NCBI GenBank assembly: GCA_903881315.1
Contig: CAIRSR010000018.1
Coordinates: 1 to 50,870, forward strand
Source: an uncultured Thiotrichales bacterium
GTDB lineage: Bacteria > Pseudomonadota > Gammaproteobacteria > CAIRSR01
DNA: 50,870 bases
Direction of reading: 5' to 3'
Below the pieces are notes generated by a model. That model was not told where the DNA came from. It did no database searches and saw only the letters and a program-made list of their open reading frames with translations. Shown one piece after another: positions 26,386 through 34,705 of the stretch. Positions within the stretch are counted from its first letter, which is position 1; every line of letters starts with the position of its first letter. Both the position numbers and the translations under genes were made by a program.

Positions 26386-28539
26386 CTACAGTTTTCCGTA
26401 ATAGCCCTCTTTGAGGGCATCATACAGGTTGGCAGCGCTGTGGATCTCACCGTCGTATTCGATCTCCTCATTGCCCCTTGCCTCAACGACGGTGCCGTCT
26501 TCTAGGGTGAAGCGATATACGGTTGCCGCCAGATCCTTTTCCTTGACGAGTACCCCTTGGAAGGCTTCGGGATTGTAGCGAAAGGTGGTGCAGCCTTTTA
26601 GGCCCTGCTGGTAGGCATACAGATAGATACTCCGAAAATCCTCGAAAGGATAATCTGTTGGGACGTTGATCGTCTTCGAGATAGAGGAGTCGATCCAGCG
26701 TTGGGCGGCGGCCTGGACATCGACATGCTGGTGAGGAGATATATCCTCGCTGGTAATGAAATAGTCCGGAAGCTCTGCAGCCGCGTCATCGGAATAGGGC
26801 ATTGCTCGTGGGTTAATCAGATGGCGGTAGGCCAACAGTTCAAAGGAATAAACGTCGATCTTTTCCTTGCTCTTTTTTCCTTCACGAATCACATTCCGCG
26901 CATAATGGTGGGCGAAACTTGGCTCGATGCCGTTGCTCGCGTTATTGGCAAGGGAGAGTGAAATGGTGCCAGTGGGTGCGAGCGAGGTATGGTGGGTAAA
27001 GCGACAGCCCACTCGTTCTAGTCCGGCGACCAATTCTGGATCAACCTCACGCAAACGCTGCATATAGCGGCTATAGCGGGCATGGAGAACCTTGCCAGGG
27101 ATGCTATCGCCTACTCGATAACCAGCGGCAACCATTTCCGGGCGGAGGTACAGCATCTCTTCCGTGACGGTAAAGGATTCCTCCATGATCGGGGCAGGGC
27201 CCTTTTCGTGCGCCAATTCAAGGCCAACCCGCCACCCCACGAGCGCCATTTCTCGCGTTACTGCCTCGGTGAAATCAACGGATTCGCGACTGCCGTAGCG
27301 CATCCGCAACAGCGTTAGGGTAGAGCCAAGACCAAGGTATCCCATGCCGTGACGACGTTTGCGATAGATTTCATCGCGCTGTCCGCCGAGTGGTAGGCCA
27401 TTGATCTCGACTACATTGTCCAGCAAGCGGGTAAAGATTGCCACCACCTTCCGAAATTGTTCCCAGTCGAATACGGCGCGCTCGGTAAAGGGATGGAGCA
27501 CGAATTTTGTTAGATCGACCGAGCCGAGCAGGCAACTCCCGTAGGGTGGTAGGCCCTGTTCGCCACACGGATTGGTGGCACGAATGTTCTCGCACCACCA
27601 ATTGTTGTTCATCTCATTGTATTGGTCGATGAGAATAAACCCGGGCTCGGCGTAGTCGTAGGTGGACTTCATGACGAGGTCTAGCAGATTCTTGGCGGGC
27701 AGGGTGCGATACACCTTGCAGGCAACCCGACCGGCAGCATCCGCGAGATACCCGGTTGTGTAGGGCCAGCGTCGCCAGACCACCTTCGTTTTGTCTTGCA
27801 GATCAGGCGAGTCGGGGGCAAGCTCTCCATCGCTAATGGGGAAGGCGAGCTGCCAAGAGGTATTGGCGCGTACGGCCTCCATAAATTCGGTGGTGATCAG
27901 CAACGATAGATTGAATTGGCGCAACCGACCTGCCTCGCGCTTAACGCGGACGAAGTCGATGACATCTGGGTGCCCGATGTCGAAGGTGGCCATCTGTGCC
28001 CCGCGTCGGCCCCCTGCCGAGGATACCGTGAAACACATCTTGTCGTAGATGTCCATGAAGGACAGTGGGCCGGAGGTGTAGGAACCAGCCCCAGAAACAT
28101 AGGCTCCGCGTGGCCGTAGCGTAGAGAACTCGTAGCCGATGCCAGACCCGGCCTTAAGCGTCAGCCCGGCCTCGTGAACCTTGGCCAGGATGTCGGTCAT
28201 GGAGTCGTGGATGGTGCCCGATACGGTACAATTGATGGTCGATGTGGAGGGTTTGTGTTCCAAGGCACCGGCATTGGATACGACACGTCCGGCTGGGATG
28301 GCCCCACGTCGTAGCGCCCAGAGGAATTTTTCAAACCATTCCTCGCGCTTCTCTGGGGTCTGCTCTATCTCGGACAGCGCCCGCGCCACCCGCCTAAACG
28401 TATCCTCTATCGTGCGATCGATGGGTGTCCCGTCCTTGGTCGTCAGTCGGTACTTTTTGTCCCAAATGTCGAGGGATGCACTCTGGAAAGGAATGTCGGT
28501 CACGGCGTTGGGGACGGCCTTGAGGTGGGCAGACTTCAT
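26386..28539 (-). CDS. nrdJ: Adenosylcobalamin-dependent (class II) ribonucleotide reductase
   Basis: 717 residues from the ATG at 28539 (GGAG nine bases upstream); an in-frame GTG three codons earlier is less well placed. Key residues match class II NrdJ: a redox cysteine in STINCTVSG (about C104), the thiyl cysteine and glutamate in NPCGEQ (about C325, E327), and the partner cysteine exactly 11 residues on in YGSC (about C336). LKAGSGIGYEFSTLRPRGA and APTGTISLSLANNASNGIEP are further signatures. It reduces ribonucleoside diphosphates or triphosphates using B12 and works with or without oxygen. No cobalamin riboswitch was found upstream, and no C-terminal CxxC is visible, so reduction may need another route. 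Confidence 0.93.
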   Translation of the reverse strand: MKSAHLKAVPNAVTDIPFQSASLDIWDKKYRLTTKDGTPIDRTIEDTFRRVARALSEIEQTPEKREEWFEKFLWALRRGAIPAGRVVSNAGALEHKPSTSTINCTVSGTIHDSMTDILAKVHEAGLTLKAGSGIGYEFSTLRPRGAYVSGAGSYTSGPLSFMDIYDKMCFTVSSAGGRRGAQMATFDIGHPDVIDFVRVKREAGRLRQFNLSLLITTEFMEAVRANTSWQLAFPISDGELAPDSPDLQDKTKVVWRRWPYTTGYLADAAGRVACKVYRTLPAKNLLDLVMKSTYDYAEPGFILIDQYNEMNNNWWCENIRATNPCGEQGLPPYGSCLLGSVDLTKFVLHPFTERAVFDWEQFRKVVAIFTRLLDNVVEINGLPLGGQRDEIYRKRRHGMGYLGLGSTLTLLRMRYGSRESVDFTEAVTREMALVGWRVGLELAHEKGPAPIMEESFTVTEEMLYLRPEMVAAGYRVGDSIPGKVLHARYSRYMQRLREVDPELVAGLERVGCRFTHHTSLAPTGTISLSLANNASNGIEPSFAHHYARNVIREGKKSKEKIDVYSFELLAYRHLINPRAMPYSDDAAAELPDYFITSEDISPHQHVDVQAAAQRWIDSSISKTINVPTDYPFEDFRSIYLYAYQQGLKGCTTFRYNPEAFQGVLVKEKDLAATVYRFTLEDGTVVEARGNEEIEYDGEIHSAANLYDALKEGYYGKL

Positions 28540-29072
28540 GAGGTTCACTCTCCACGGTACTCTATCGCCAGGGCAGACGCCAGGGAAAAGGCGGCTCGGG
28601 CGTGGTGGTGTTAGCAGTGGTGGTGTTCAGCCCTATCTATCGGAGAACTACCGCAAATACCCGTTTCGAAGACATTGTGGCATGATCAATAGAGAATCAG
28701 GGCAACACGCAAAAGTAAAGGTGCTGCGGGCGGTTGTTGCGTCGTTTTGAGTAAGTGACACAATGGGTCGCAACCGTTTGTCCCCAAACCCAGAGAAGAT
28801 AAGCTAATGCCAATCGCTCTGTCAAGGGTTGATAAATAGCATATAAATCAGTTCGTTGCCGATCATTTGTGCGGAATCAAAGAGATACCCAAGGCTTGGT
28901 TAGTTTCTTATTGCGAGTATAATGTGACAAGCATTTCTTAATTGAACTGGGTATCGTTTGTTTTATTGCAATTTATTGTGGGGGCTTGGTGATGAGGATT
29001 ATTTTGAATTGAGTAGAAAACCTTCCCATAGGCATTAGTTTATTTTGCATCCTTGAATTTATCACAGAAAAA
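28540..29072. other. Divergent region between nrdJ and the LPS glycosyltransferase
   Basis: About 530 bases without a gene. It holds a 15-bp-period direct repeat at 28602-28627 and, from about 28800, an AT-rich stretch likely to contain the promoter of the plus-strand glycosyltransferase genes. I looked for a B12 box and for NrdR-type boxes near nrdJ and saw neither. Confidence 0.5.
28602..28627. repeat. Direct repeat GTGGTGGTGTT x2 upstream of nrdJ
   Basis: Two perfect copies of GTGGTGGTGTT spaced 15 bases start to start, 65-90 bases upstream of the nrdJ start. On the gene's own strand it reads AACACCACCAC twice. It could be an operator for an unknown regulator, or simple sequence. Confidence 0.4.
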
Positions 29073-29894
29073 TTGGATACCAACGTGTTGTGTTCTCTGG
29101 TCGTGACAACCTATAACCGCCCGGATGCGCTTCTCGCGGTTTTGCACGGGCTTAGTAATCAGACCGATCGGGGTTTTGAGATCCTGATTGCGGACGACGG
29201 TTCTACCGAGGATACGGCGGAACTGATTGCGCGTTTTGCTGGTTCTGTGGATATTCCAGTGCGTCATCTGTGGCAGGAGGATTGTGGTTTTCGGGCAGGT
29301 GCTGCCCGTAATCGTGCGATCAGCGTGGCGCGGGGCGAGTATCTCATTTTTATCGATGGCGATTGTGTGGTGCGGCCTGGGTTTGTGGCGGCGCATCGCC
29401 GCTTGGCGGAGAGGGGTTGGTTTGTAGCCGGCAATCGGGCATTGCTGAGCCAATCGTTTACTACGCGGGTATTGGCGCGAGGTACGTTGTTTCATGCCTG
29501 GTCTTTCGCGCACTGGGGAGGAGTTCGTTGTGTTGGCGGAGTGAATCGTTTGCTCCCGTTACTTTCCTTAGGTGATGGCGCGTGGCGTAAGGCGTATCCA
29601 GCGCGTTGGCAGGGCGCACGTACCTGTAACCTCGCGGTTTGGTGCGATGACCTGTTTGTTATCAATGGATTTGACGAGCGTTATACGGGTTGGGGTCATG
29701 AGGATGCGGATCTTGCTGTGCGGCTGATCCGTTCTGGTATTCAACGTAAAGATGGTCGTTTTGCGACGACGGTTATGCACCTTTGGCATACAGAAAATGA
29801 TCGCAGTCATCTTCCGGATAATCAACGACGGCTGACGGAGATCCTCTCCTCCACTGCTACCCGTGCCATACAGGGTTTGGATCACTATCTATGA
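29073..29894 (+). CDS. Family 2 glycosyltransferase (LPS/polysaccharide)
   Basis: 273 residues from a TTG at 29073. SLVVTTYNRPDALLAVLHGL is the GT-A fold N-terminus, ILIADDGSTEDT the nucleotide-binding loop, FIDGDCVV the DxD metal site, and GFDERYTGWGHEDADLAVRL the C-terminal GWGHED motif typical of galactosyl/N-acetylgalactosaminyl-type acceptors in this subgroup. No membrane segment. Its stop overlaps the next gene (ATGATG), so it is coupled to the heptosyltransferase and probably acts in LPS core assembly. No good ribosome-binding site precedes the TTG. Confidence 0.85.
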   Translation: MDTNVLCSLVVTTYNRPDALLAVLHGLSNQTDRGFEILIADDGSTEDTAELIARFAGSVDIPVRHLWQEDCGFRAGAARNRAISVARGEYLIFIDGDCVVRPGFVAAHRRLAERGWFVAGNRALLSQSFTTRVLARGTLFHAWSFAHWGGVRCVGGVNRLLPLLSLGDGAWRKAYPARWQGARTCNLAVWCDDLFVINGFDERYTGWGHEDADLAVRLIRSGIQRKDGRFATTVMHLWHTENDRSHLPDNQRRLTEILSSTATRAIQGLDHYL

Positions 29895-31006
29895 TGCGTT
29901 CGGGAGGCTCTTCTGTGCCGGGTTGGATAATGCCGAAGCGGATCCTGGTCATTGCGACCCGTCAGATTGGGGATGTATTGCTCACGACTCCCCTTCTCCA
30001 TTCACTGCGTCTGGCCTATCCGGAAGCTGTTATCGATGTATTGACCTATCAAAATACCGACGGTATGTTGGTTGGCAACCCCGATCTTAACCGGGTCTTG
30101 TGTGTTGCGGAGCATCCCAATATTGCGGAATATTGGCAATTGCTTGGGCAGATCTTGCGTCGTTATGATTTGGCGGTTTCAACCCTAGCGGGTGATCGTC
30201 CCTTGCTCTATGCCTTACTGGCTGCGCCAAGGCGGATTGGTTCGGTGCCGTGCGCTCGTGATGGGTGGAAGCGCCGTATCCTGGACGCTTGGTTTGAGCG
30301 CGACGATGCGGATATTCACACCATTCAGCAAAACCTGCGGCTTGCTGATCTGCTGGGTATTGCGCGTTCCTATGCTCTGGTGCCGCCCCGTTCTGATCAT
30401 GGCGAGAAGGTTCTGGATGAGAGGTTGCCTTTCTCGTGGCGGGATGAGCCATTCGCGGTGCTGCATCTCTTGCCTATGTGGCATTATAAACGCTGGACTA
30501 CCGACGGTTGGCGGGCCTTGATGCGGGAATTGGCGCGGCTTGGTTTGCAAATCGTGATTACCGGTGGGTCGTCACAAATAGAGTCCGCTTATGTGGATAG
30601 CGTATTAGCGGCTTCAGCTATTCGGGCAGTTAATCTGGTTGGGCGTTTACGCATTGCTGAGGTTGCCTCGTTATTGCGGGCAGCGCGTATCTATGTTGGC
30701 CCAGATACGGCCATGACCCATTTGGCGGCGAGTATTGGGATCCCAACGGTTGCCTTGTATGGCCCAACCAATCCTATTCGTTGGGGGCCGTGGCCGTTTG
30801 GTTTTGTTGCGGAGGGTAGCCCATATCTGCGTGCCGCGTTACGGCAGCGGGTCGGCAATGTGTTATTGATCCAGGCCGAGGGCGAATGTGTCCCGTGCGC
30901 AGAGGAGGGGTGCGATCGACACAAGGGGAGTTTTAGTGATTGTTTGCAGCGGTTGTCCCCAGAACGAGTCATCGAGGCAGCCGTGGAGATGCTTGGCAGC
31001 GGCTAG
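29891..31006 (+). CDS. ADP-heptose:LPS heptosyltransferase-type (GT9)
   Basis: About 371 residues from 29891; the ATG at residue 14 (MPKRILVIATRQIGDVLLTT) may be the true start. RQIGDVLLTTPLLHSLR is the GT9 N-terminal acceptor motif; IVITGGSSQIESAYVDSVLA and IYVGPDTAMTHLAASIGIPT are the donor-site signatures, and ALYGPTNPIRWGPW follows, as in WaaC/F/Q. The C-terminus carries CVPCAEEGCDRHKG, also common in WaaQ-like enzymes. It transfers a heptose from ADP-heptose to the inner LPS core at the cytoplasmic face. It overlaps the GT2 gene. Confidence 0.88.
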   Translation: MMRSGGSSVPGWIMPKRILVIATRQIGDVLLTTPLLHSLRLAYPEAVIDVLTYQNTDGMLVGNPDLNRVLCVAEHPNIAEYWQLLGQILRRYDLAVSTLAGDRPLLYALLAAPRRIGSVPCARDGWKRRILDAWFERDDADIHTIQQNLRLADLLGIARSYALVPPRSDHGEKVLDERLPFSWRDEPFAVLHLLPMWHYKRWTTDGWRALMRELARLGLQIVITGGSSQIESAYVDSVLAASAIRAVNLVGRLRIAEVASLLRAARIYVGPDTAMTHLAASIGIPTVALYGPTNPIRWGPWPFGFVAEGSPYLRAALRQRVGNVLLIQAEGECVPCAEEGCDRHKGSFSDCLQRLSPERVIEAAVEMLGSG

Positions 31007-31019
31007 GTTTGTCTTATAG

Positions 31020-31049
31020 CGAGAGCAGGGGGCTTTCTCGGGTTGTTTT
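31020..31049 (+). terminator. Putative terminator after the heptosyltransferase gene
   Basis: CGAGA ... TCTCG (31020-31040) with an inner GC/GC pair forms a stem-loop, followed by GGTTGTTTTA. It sits 14 bases past the heptosyltransferase stop and touches the 3' end of the convergent aldolase-like gene. Confidence 0.45.
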
Positions 31050-31698
31050 ATGCAAAGCCGTGGCGGGCATATTCCGTCATCAGGGCGTTGCCGGCCTCGT
31101 CCAGATCCTCCCCAAAGGCGACGATACCTTCCTCGTGTCCCGCCATTACCACTAACCCGCAATTCTGGAGAGGACTGTCACGGAATAAGCGCAAGATCTC
31201 TCGGCCCATGGCGGGTGTACCATATTCAATCTCTCGCGCTGTGGTGGGAAATATCGGCAAAAGCCGCTGCCAGAAGGCAAGATGGTGGATGTGAATCACC
31301 GCCTGGATAGCCGGGCGCGCCTGATAGAACATGCCGTGGGTGATACTCTCAGCCGATGGTGTCGTTTGTTCATCAGCAGCGCGGAAGGCTACAAAATTGC
31401 TCTCCAGAGAGACGTGGGTGACCTCGGTATAGTGTTGCGGCCCAAGTTTTTGGATGCCGCCGGTGCGCGTGGCGGTGATGAGAAAGCCAGACGGAACGCG
31501 CAAGCTGATATTGCCGTAGCCAATGCCCTGGAGTTCTCCCGCGTTGTACATGCCGATTAGTTTGGCATCGTAGAGTCGATTCCGCCAGCGGTTGAGGGCC
31601 TCTATGGCCGTTTCCCTTGGTGTCATGATCCCGATATACTCAGGCGTGAATTTGAAATAGCCTTCCTTTGGCGTATTGTCTGGAGGGGGCAGGGGCAT
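31048..31698 (-). CDS. Class II aldolase/adducin-family protein
   Basis: 216 residues. AGELQGIGYGNISLRVPSGF is the phosphate/substrate loop of the family; AVIHIHHLAFWQRLL holds zinc ligands H136 and H138, and H188 in VVMAGHEEGIVAFG is the third. AESITHGMFYQARP precedes them. The fold serves fuculose-phosphate aldolases, ribulose-phosphate epimerases and decarboxylases; the substrate cannot be told. The spacing IHIHH and the GHEEGIVAFG end point to an uncharacterised subgroup. It is a lone gene converging with the LPS genes. Confidence 0.85.
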   Translation of the reverse strand: MPLPPPDNTPKEGYFKFTPEYIGIMTPRETAIEALNRWRNRLYDAKLIGMYNAGELQGIGYGNISLRVPSGFLITATRTGGIQKLGPQHYTEVTHVSLESNFVAFRAADEQTTPSAESITHGMFYQARPAIQAVIHIHHLAFWQRLLPIFPTTAREIEYGTPAMGREILRLFRDSPLQNCGLVVMAGHEEGIVAFGEDLDEAGNALMTEYARHGFA

Positions 31699-31782
31699 GA
31701 TTCTTACTCAGCAATGTCTCGGGAACGGTGGTGGGCAATGGTGATGTTTTTTTATTCCTTGCGCCAATACTTCTCCGGGTAA

Positions 31783-32193
31783 TTACGTGGCGCAGGGTGT
31801 TACCACCCGAAGAGCCAGCTCTGCCTTTTCTAGGCTTTCCTGGATGTGCGTACGTGTTACCGGTTTGATGAGATAATCAGAACATCCGTTGAGATAACAG
31901 GTGTCCTTGGTATTTGGTAGATCGAGACTGGTGATTATGATGATAGGCGTTTCCCCTTTGCCGTGTTGCTTTTCGATAGCGCGCATGGCGCGTTGTGTCT
32001 CGCACCCATCCATGCCGGGCATGACGATATCGAGAAAGACGGCATCATAAGGACAGTCATCCTCTAGATCAGCGGTAAAGAGTTCAATGGCGAATTGGCC
32101 ATTGTCACTAAAATCGGCGCAACCATACGGCCTTAGATATTCCATGAGGAGTTTGCGGGTCGCTAGATCATCATCAACGATCAGGAATCTCAT
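31783..32193 (-). CDS. Single-domain response regulator (CheY-like)
   Basis: 136 residues, one receiver domain. Acidic pair D7-D8-D9 in LIVDDDLA, phosphoacceptor D55 in VFLDIVMPGMDG, T/S in IIITSLD, and the conserved lysine in YLIKPVT. No output domain, so it acts by protein contact, probably with one of the HPt-bearing kinases nearby. It is divergent from the 659-residue kinase, sharing the 32194-32678 region. Confidence 0.92.
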   Translation of the reverse strand: MRFLIVDDDLATRKLLMEYLRPYGCADFSDNGQFAIELFTADLEDDCPYDAVFLDIVMPGMDGCETQRAMRAIEKQHGKGETPIIIITSLDLPNTKDTCYLNGCSDYLIKPVTRTHIQESLEKAELALRVVTPCAT

Positions 32194-32678
32194 TGGTCTA
32201 CCTCTTTAATTGGGCGTACCACCGTTGTTTTGGCAATGGGTGGTAAAGCAGATGCTCTGAGATGTTACTGACGATACCTCTGCGCTTGCAACGGGTAAAA
32301 CGCAGTACCACCCGCAGGTTAATCGGCAGGTTCAACAGAACCAATGCGGCATCCATATCACTATGTTAGCGCAAGCCTTGTCTTGCTGACATACTCATCA
32401 TTCGATATAGTATATCGACGATATTCGATGCCTATCTTATTATTTTACTACGCAGTAGGTTACGAATGAATTACCGGAATGGAATGCTGTTCCTGGTGCG
32501 CTGTGCGCGGGACTGTTCGTAAGGGTACAGCGGATGGTTGGCTGTGTGGTACGGGGGCATCTACCCCTCCTTGCCGTCGCAAGAACGGCACATACCGCTA
32601 CCCGATGCGAGGTACAATGTCACAGGATGGCTGGTATCCTTTCCGGCCCATTTTCTGGGGTTTGTTTCACACGGTACC
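32194..32678. other. Divergent regulatory region (CheY-like / hybrid kinase)
   Basis: No gene other than a doubtful N-terminal extension of the kinase frame from 32538. A perfect 17-base palindrome lies at 32402-32418 in an AT-rich stretch. A hairpin GGTTC-AACA-GAACC lies near 32330-32343. GGTACAATGTCACAGGAT (32611) resembles the kinase start region GGTACCATGTCGCAAGAA (32673), 14 of 18 bases. Confidence 0.45.
32402..32418. promoter_or_regulatory. Perfect 17-bp palindrome, operator-like
   Basis: TCGATATA-G-TATATCGA, every base paired around one central G, in the AT-rich centre of the region between two divergent signalling genes. It resembles a dimeric regulator site; the -10-like TATAGT overlaps it. 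Confidence 0.5.
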
Positions 32679-34658
32679 ATGTCGCAAGAAGTCGAGAGTC
32701 TAACCACTGATCAGCCTGTCCCCTGTCCTCTCGTCCATTGGATAGGCGATGTATGCGAGCGGTCACGGCGGTTGTTTCAGGTGTTAGAGGCGCGTGGTTA
32801 CCGGGTGCGCAGGTTTGCTGCCCTGTCGGATTTCCGGCTGGGTTATGCGGTGGAGGAATCTCCGGCGGCGGTGGTGATGGATGTGGCCGAGTCGGGGAAT
32901 GATACTGCCTGTGCCCAGGTCGTTGCTGAGATCAAGGCGGAGGAAGCAACACTCCCCCCGGTGCTGTTTCTCTCGGCGCGAGACAATCTTGATATTCAGC
33001 TAATGGCCTATCGTGTCGGGGTGAGTTGTTATCTTACTCATCCCGTGGATGCGGACAGGTTGGCCGAGTTGCTAGACGAACTCACCGGACGCACACCGGT
33101 AAGTCCTTATCGAGTGATGGCGGTTTGTGCTGACCTACCCCTGCTCCAAACCCTGACCGATGAGCTACGCCGCGCTGGGATTGCGCTGTATGGGCTGAAC
33201 GATCCCCTGCAGTTTTTCGATGCGGTGCGTTCCTTTACGCCGGACGTGCTGTTGGTTGATGGGTATCTGCCTGGTGTCAGTGGGGCGGAACTTGCCACCG
33301 TTTTGCGTGGACAAGATACCTATGCCTATCTGCCGATCGTATTCCTCGTGGCTCGGCATGACCTGGATCAACAGGAGCTGGCGTTGACGCAGGGAGAGCG
33401 GATGATCGTGGGAGGGGATGACTTTCTGGTCAAACCGGTCTCCGCTGCTCGTTTGGTCGCGGTGCTCACGGCGCGTGCGCGTCGTACCCGTCAGATGATA
33501 CGGGCGAAAGAGGTGGCGGAACGTGCCAACCAGGCCAAGTCGGATTTTCTCTCTAACATGAGCCATGAGTTGCGTACACCCATGAATGCGATTCTTGGCT
33601 TTGCGCAATTCCTAGAGGTTCACGGGAAGCTTGATGCAGAACAAAAAGAAAGTGTTGCCGAGATCCTCAAGGCAGGACGGCATCTGCTGGAATTGATCAA
33701 CGAAGTGTTAGATCTGGCCAAGATTGAGTCCGGTCGTCTCAATATGTCACTAGAATCGGTAACGCTCCCCAGTCTTATCGAGGAATGTTTTGATCTGGTA
33801 TATCCGCTGGCGGTGGCGCATGGCATTTTCCTCCGCAGTGGGGGGCTGATGGATGCGGCAGTGCGCGCTGACCGAACGAAACTGAAACAGGTACTGATTA
33901 ATCTATTCGCGAATGCTATCAAATACAACCTGAAGGGTGGGAGTGTGCGTCTTGGGATCCAGCAGGCGGGTCCAGAACATTTGCGCATTATGGTCTCTGA
34001 TACCGGTTTGGGTATTTCCCAGGAACGTAGCAAACTGTTATTCCAGCCGTTTAACAGACTCGGCGCTGAGAATAGTAATATAGAGGGCAGTGGCATTGGG
34101 CTTACCATCACGCGCAAACTGGTTGAGATGATGGGCGGGCGTATTGGTTTTGAAAGCAGGGTTGGCTTCGGGAGCACCTTTTGGATAGAGCTGCCGGTTG
34201 CGACGCCGGGTGGGACAGAATCTCGCGGGACGGAAGAACAGCCCGTTCTGCTAGGACAGAACGAACGCCGTTATTCGATACTGTACATTGAGGATAATCT
34301 CGCAAACCTGCGACTGGTGAGTCAGATAGTGGGGCAATATTCCCATCTGACACTGCTCACCGCCCACACCCCAGAATTGGGCGTTGAGATGGCTGCGACG
34401 CGGCTGCCAGATCTGATTTTATTGGACATTAATCTTCCGGGTCTTGATGGCTATCAGGTATTGGAGATATTGCGGGGTGATGAACAACTCCGTAACATTC
34501 CAGTAATTGCGGTTACTGCGTATGCCATGCCGCACGATATTGACCGTGGCATGTCTGCTGGTTTTTCGGGCTATCTGACCAAACCATTAGACATTGGTTT
34601 ATTCATAGAAACGATTGAACACTGGTTGTACCACCGCGAGACAGCACCTTTTGGGTAA
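32679..34658 (+). CDS. Hybrid histidine kinase REC-REC-HisKA-HATPase-REC
   Basis: 659 residues from the ATG at 32679. Receiver 1 (about 20-137) has D68 in VVMDVAES but T-H-P instead of T-K-P, so the conserved lysine is lost. Receiver 2 (about 144-265) has D194 in LLVDGYLPG and K252 but lacks the usual acidic pair. HisKA with H296 (MSHELRTPMNAILGFAQFLE) is followed by an ATPase domain (DTGLGIS, GSGIGLTITRKL) and a complete receiver 3 with D583 (LILLDINLPG). No membrane segment: a soluble phosphorelay hub. Only receiver 3 looks fully functional; receiver 1 is probably a protein-binding pseudo-receiver. Confidence 0.9.
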   Translation: MSQEVESLTTDQPVPCPLVHWIGDVCERSRRLFQVLEARGYRVRRFAALSDFRLGYAVEESPAAVVMDVAESGNDTACAQVVAEIKAEEATLPPVLFLSARDNLDIQLMAYRVGVSCYLTHPVDADRLAELLDELTGRTPVSPYRVMAVCADLPLLQTLTDELRRAGIALYGLNDPLQFFDAVRSFTPDVLLVDGYLPGVSGAELATVLRGQDTYAYLPIVFLVARHDLDQQELALTQGERMIVGGDDFLVKPVSAARLVAVLTARARRTRQMIRAKEVAERANQAKSDFLSNMSHELRTPMNAILGFAQFLEVHGKLDAEQKESVAEILKAGRHLLELINEVLDLAKIESGRLNMSLESVTLPSLIEECFDLVYPLAVAHGIFLRSGGLMDAAVRADRTKLKQVLINLFANAIKYNLKGGSVRLGIQQAGPEHLRIMVSDTGLGISQERSKLLFQPFNRLGAENSNIEGSGIGLTITRKLVEMMGGRIGFESRVGFGSTFWIELPVATPGGTESRGTEEQPVLLGQNERRYSILYIEDNLANLRLVSQIVGQYSHLTLLTAHTPELGVEMAATRLPDLILLDINLPGLDGYQVLEILRGDEQLRNIPVIAVTAYAMPHDIDRGMSAGFSGYLTKPLDIGLFIETIEHWLYHRETAPFG

Positions 34659-34683
34659 TGGCAGGCTCGCCATTGTTCAATGG
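34657..34683. terminator. Stem-loop between two convergent kinase genes
   Basis: AATGGC-AGGCTC-GCCATT, and alternatively the perfect CCATTG-TT-CAATGG, lie just after the plus-strand kinase stop and before the 3' end of the minus-strand kinase gene. No strong T tract on either side, so this is only a weak bidirectional terminator candidate. Confidence 0.3.
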
Positions 34684-34705
34684 CCTACCGGTTTGTAACA
34701 GCGTT

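Noticed and set aside
28540-28800. Cobalamin riboswitch or NrdR boxes upstream of the B12-dependent reductase
   Set aside because: Neither a B12 box nor NrdR-type palindromes could be found by eye; only a short direct repeat is present.
32611-32690. Duplicated start region of the 659-residue kinase gene
   Set aside because: Copies match at 14 of 18 bases only, are 62 bases apart and out of frame; likely chance.
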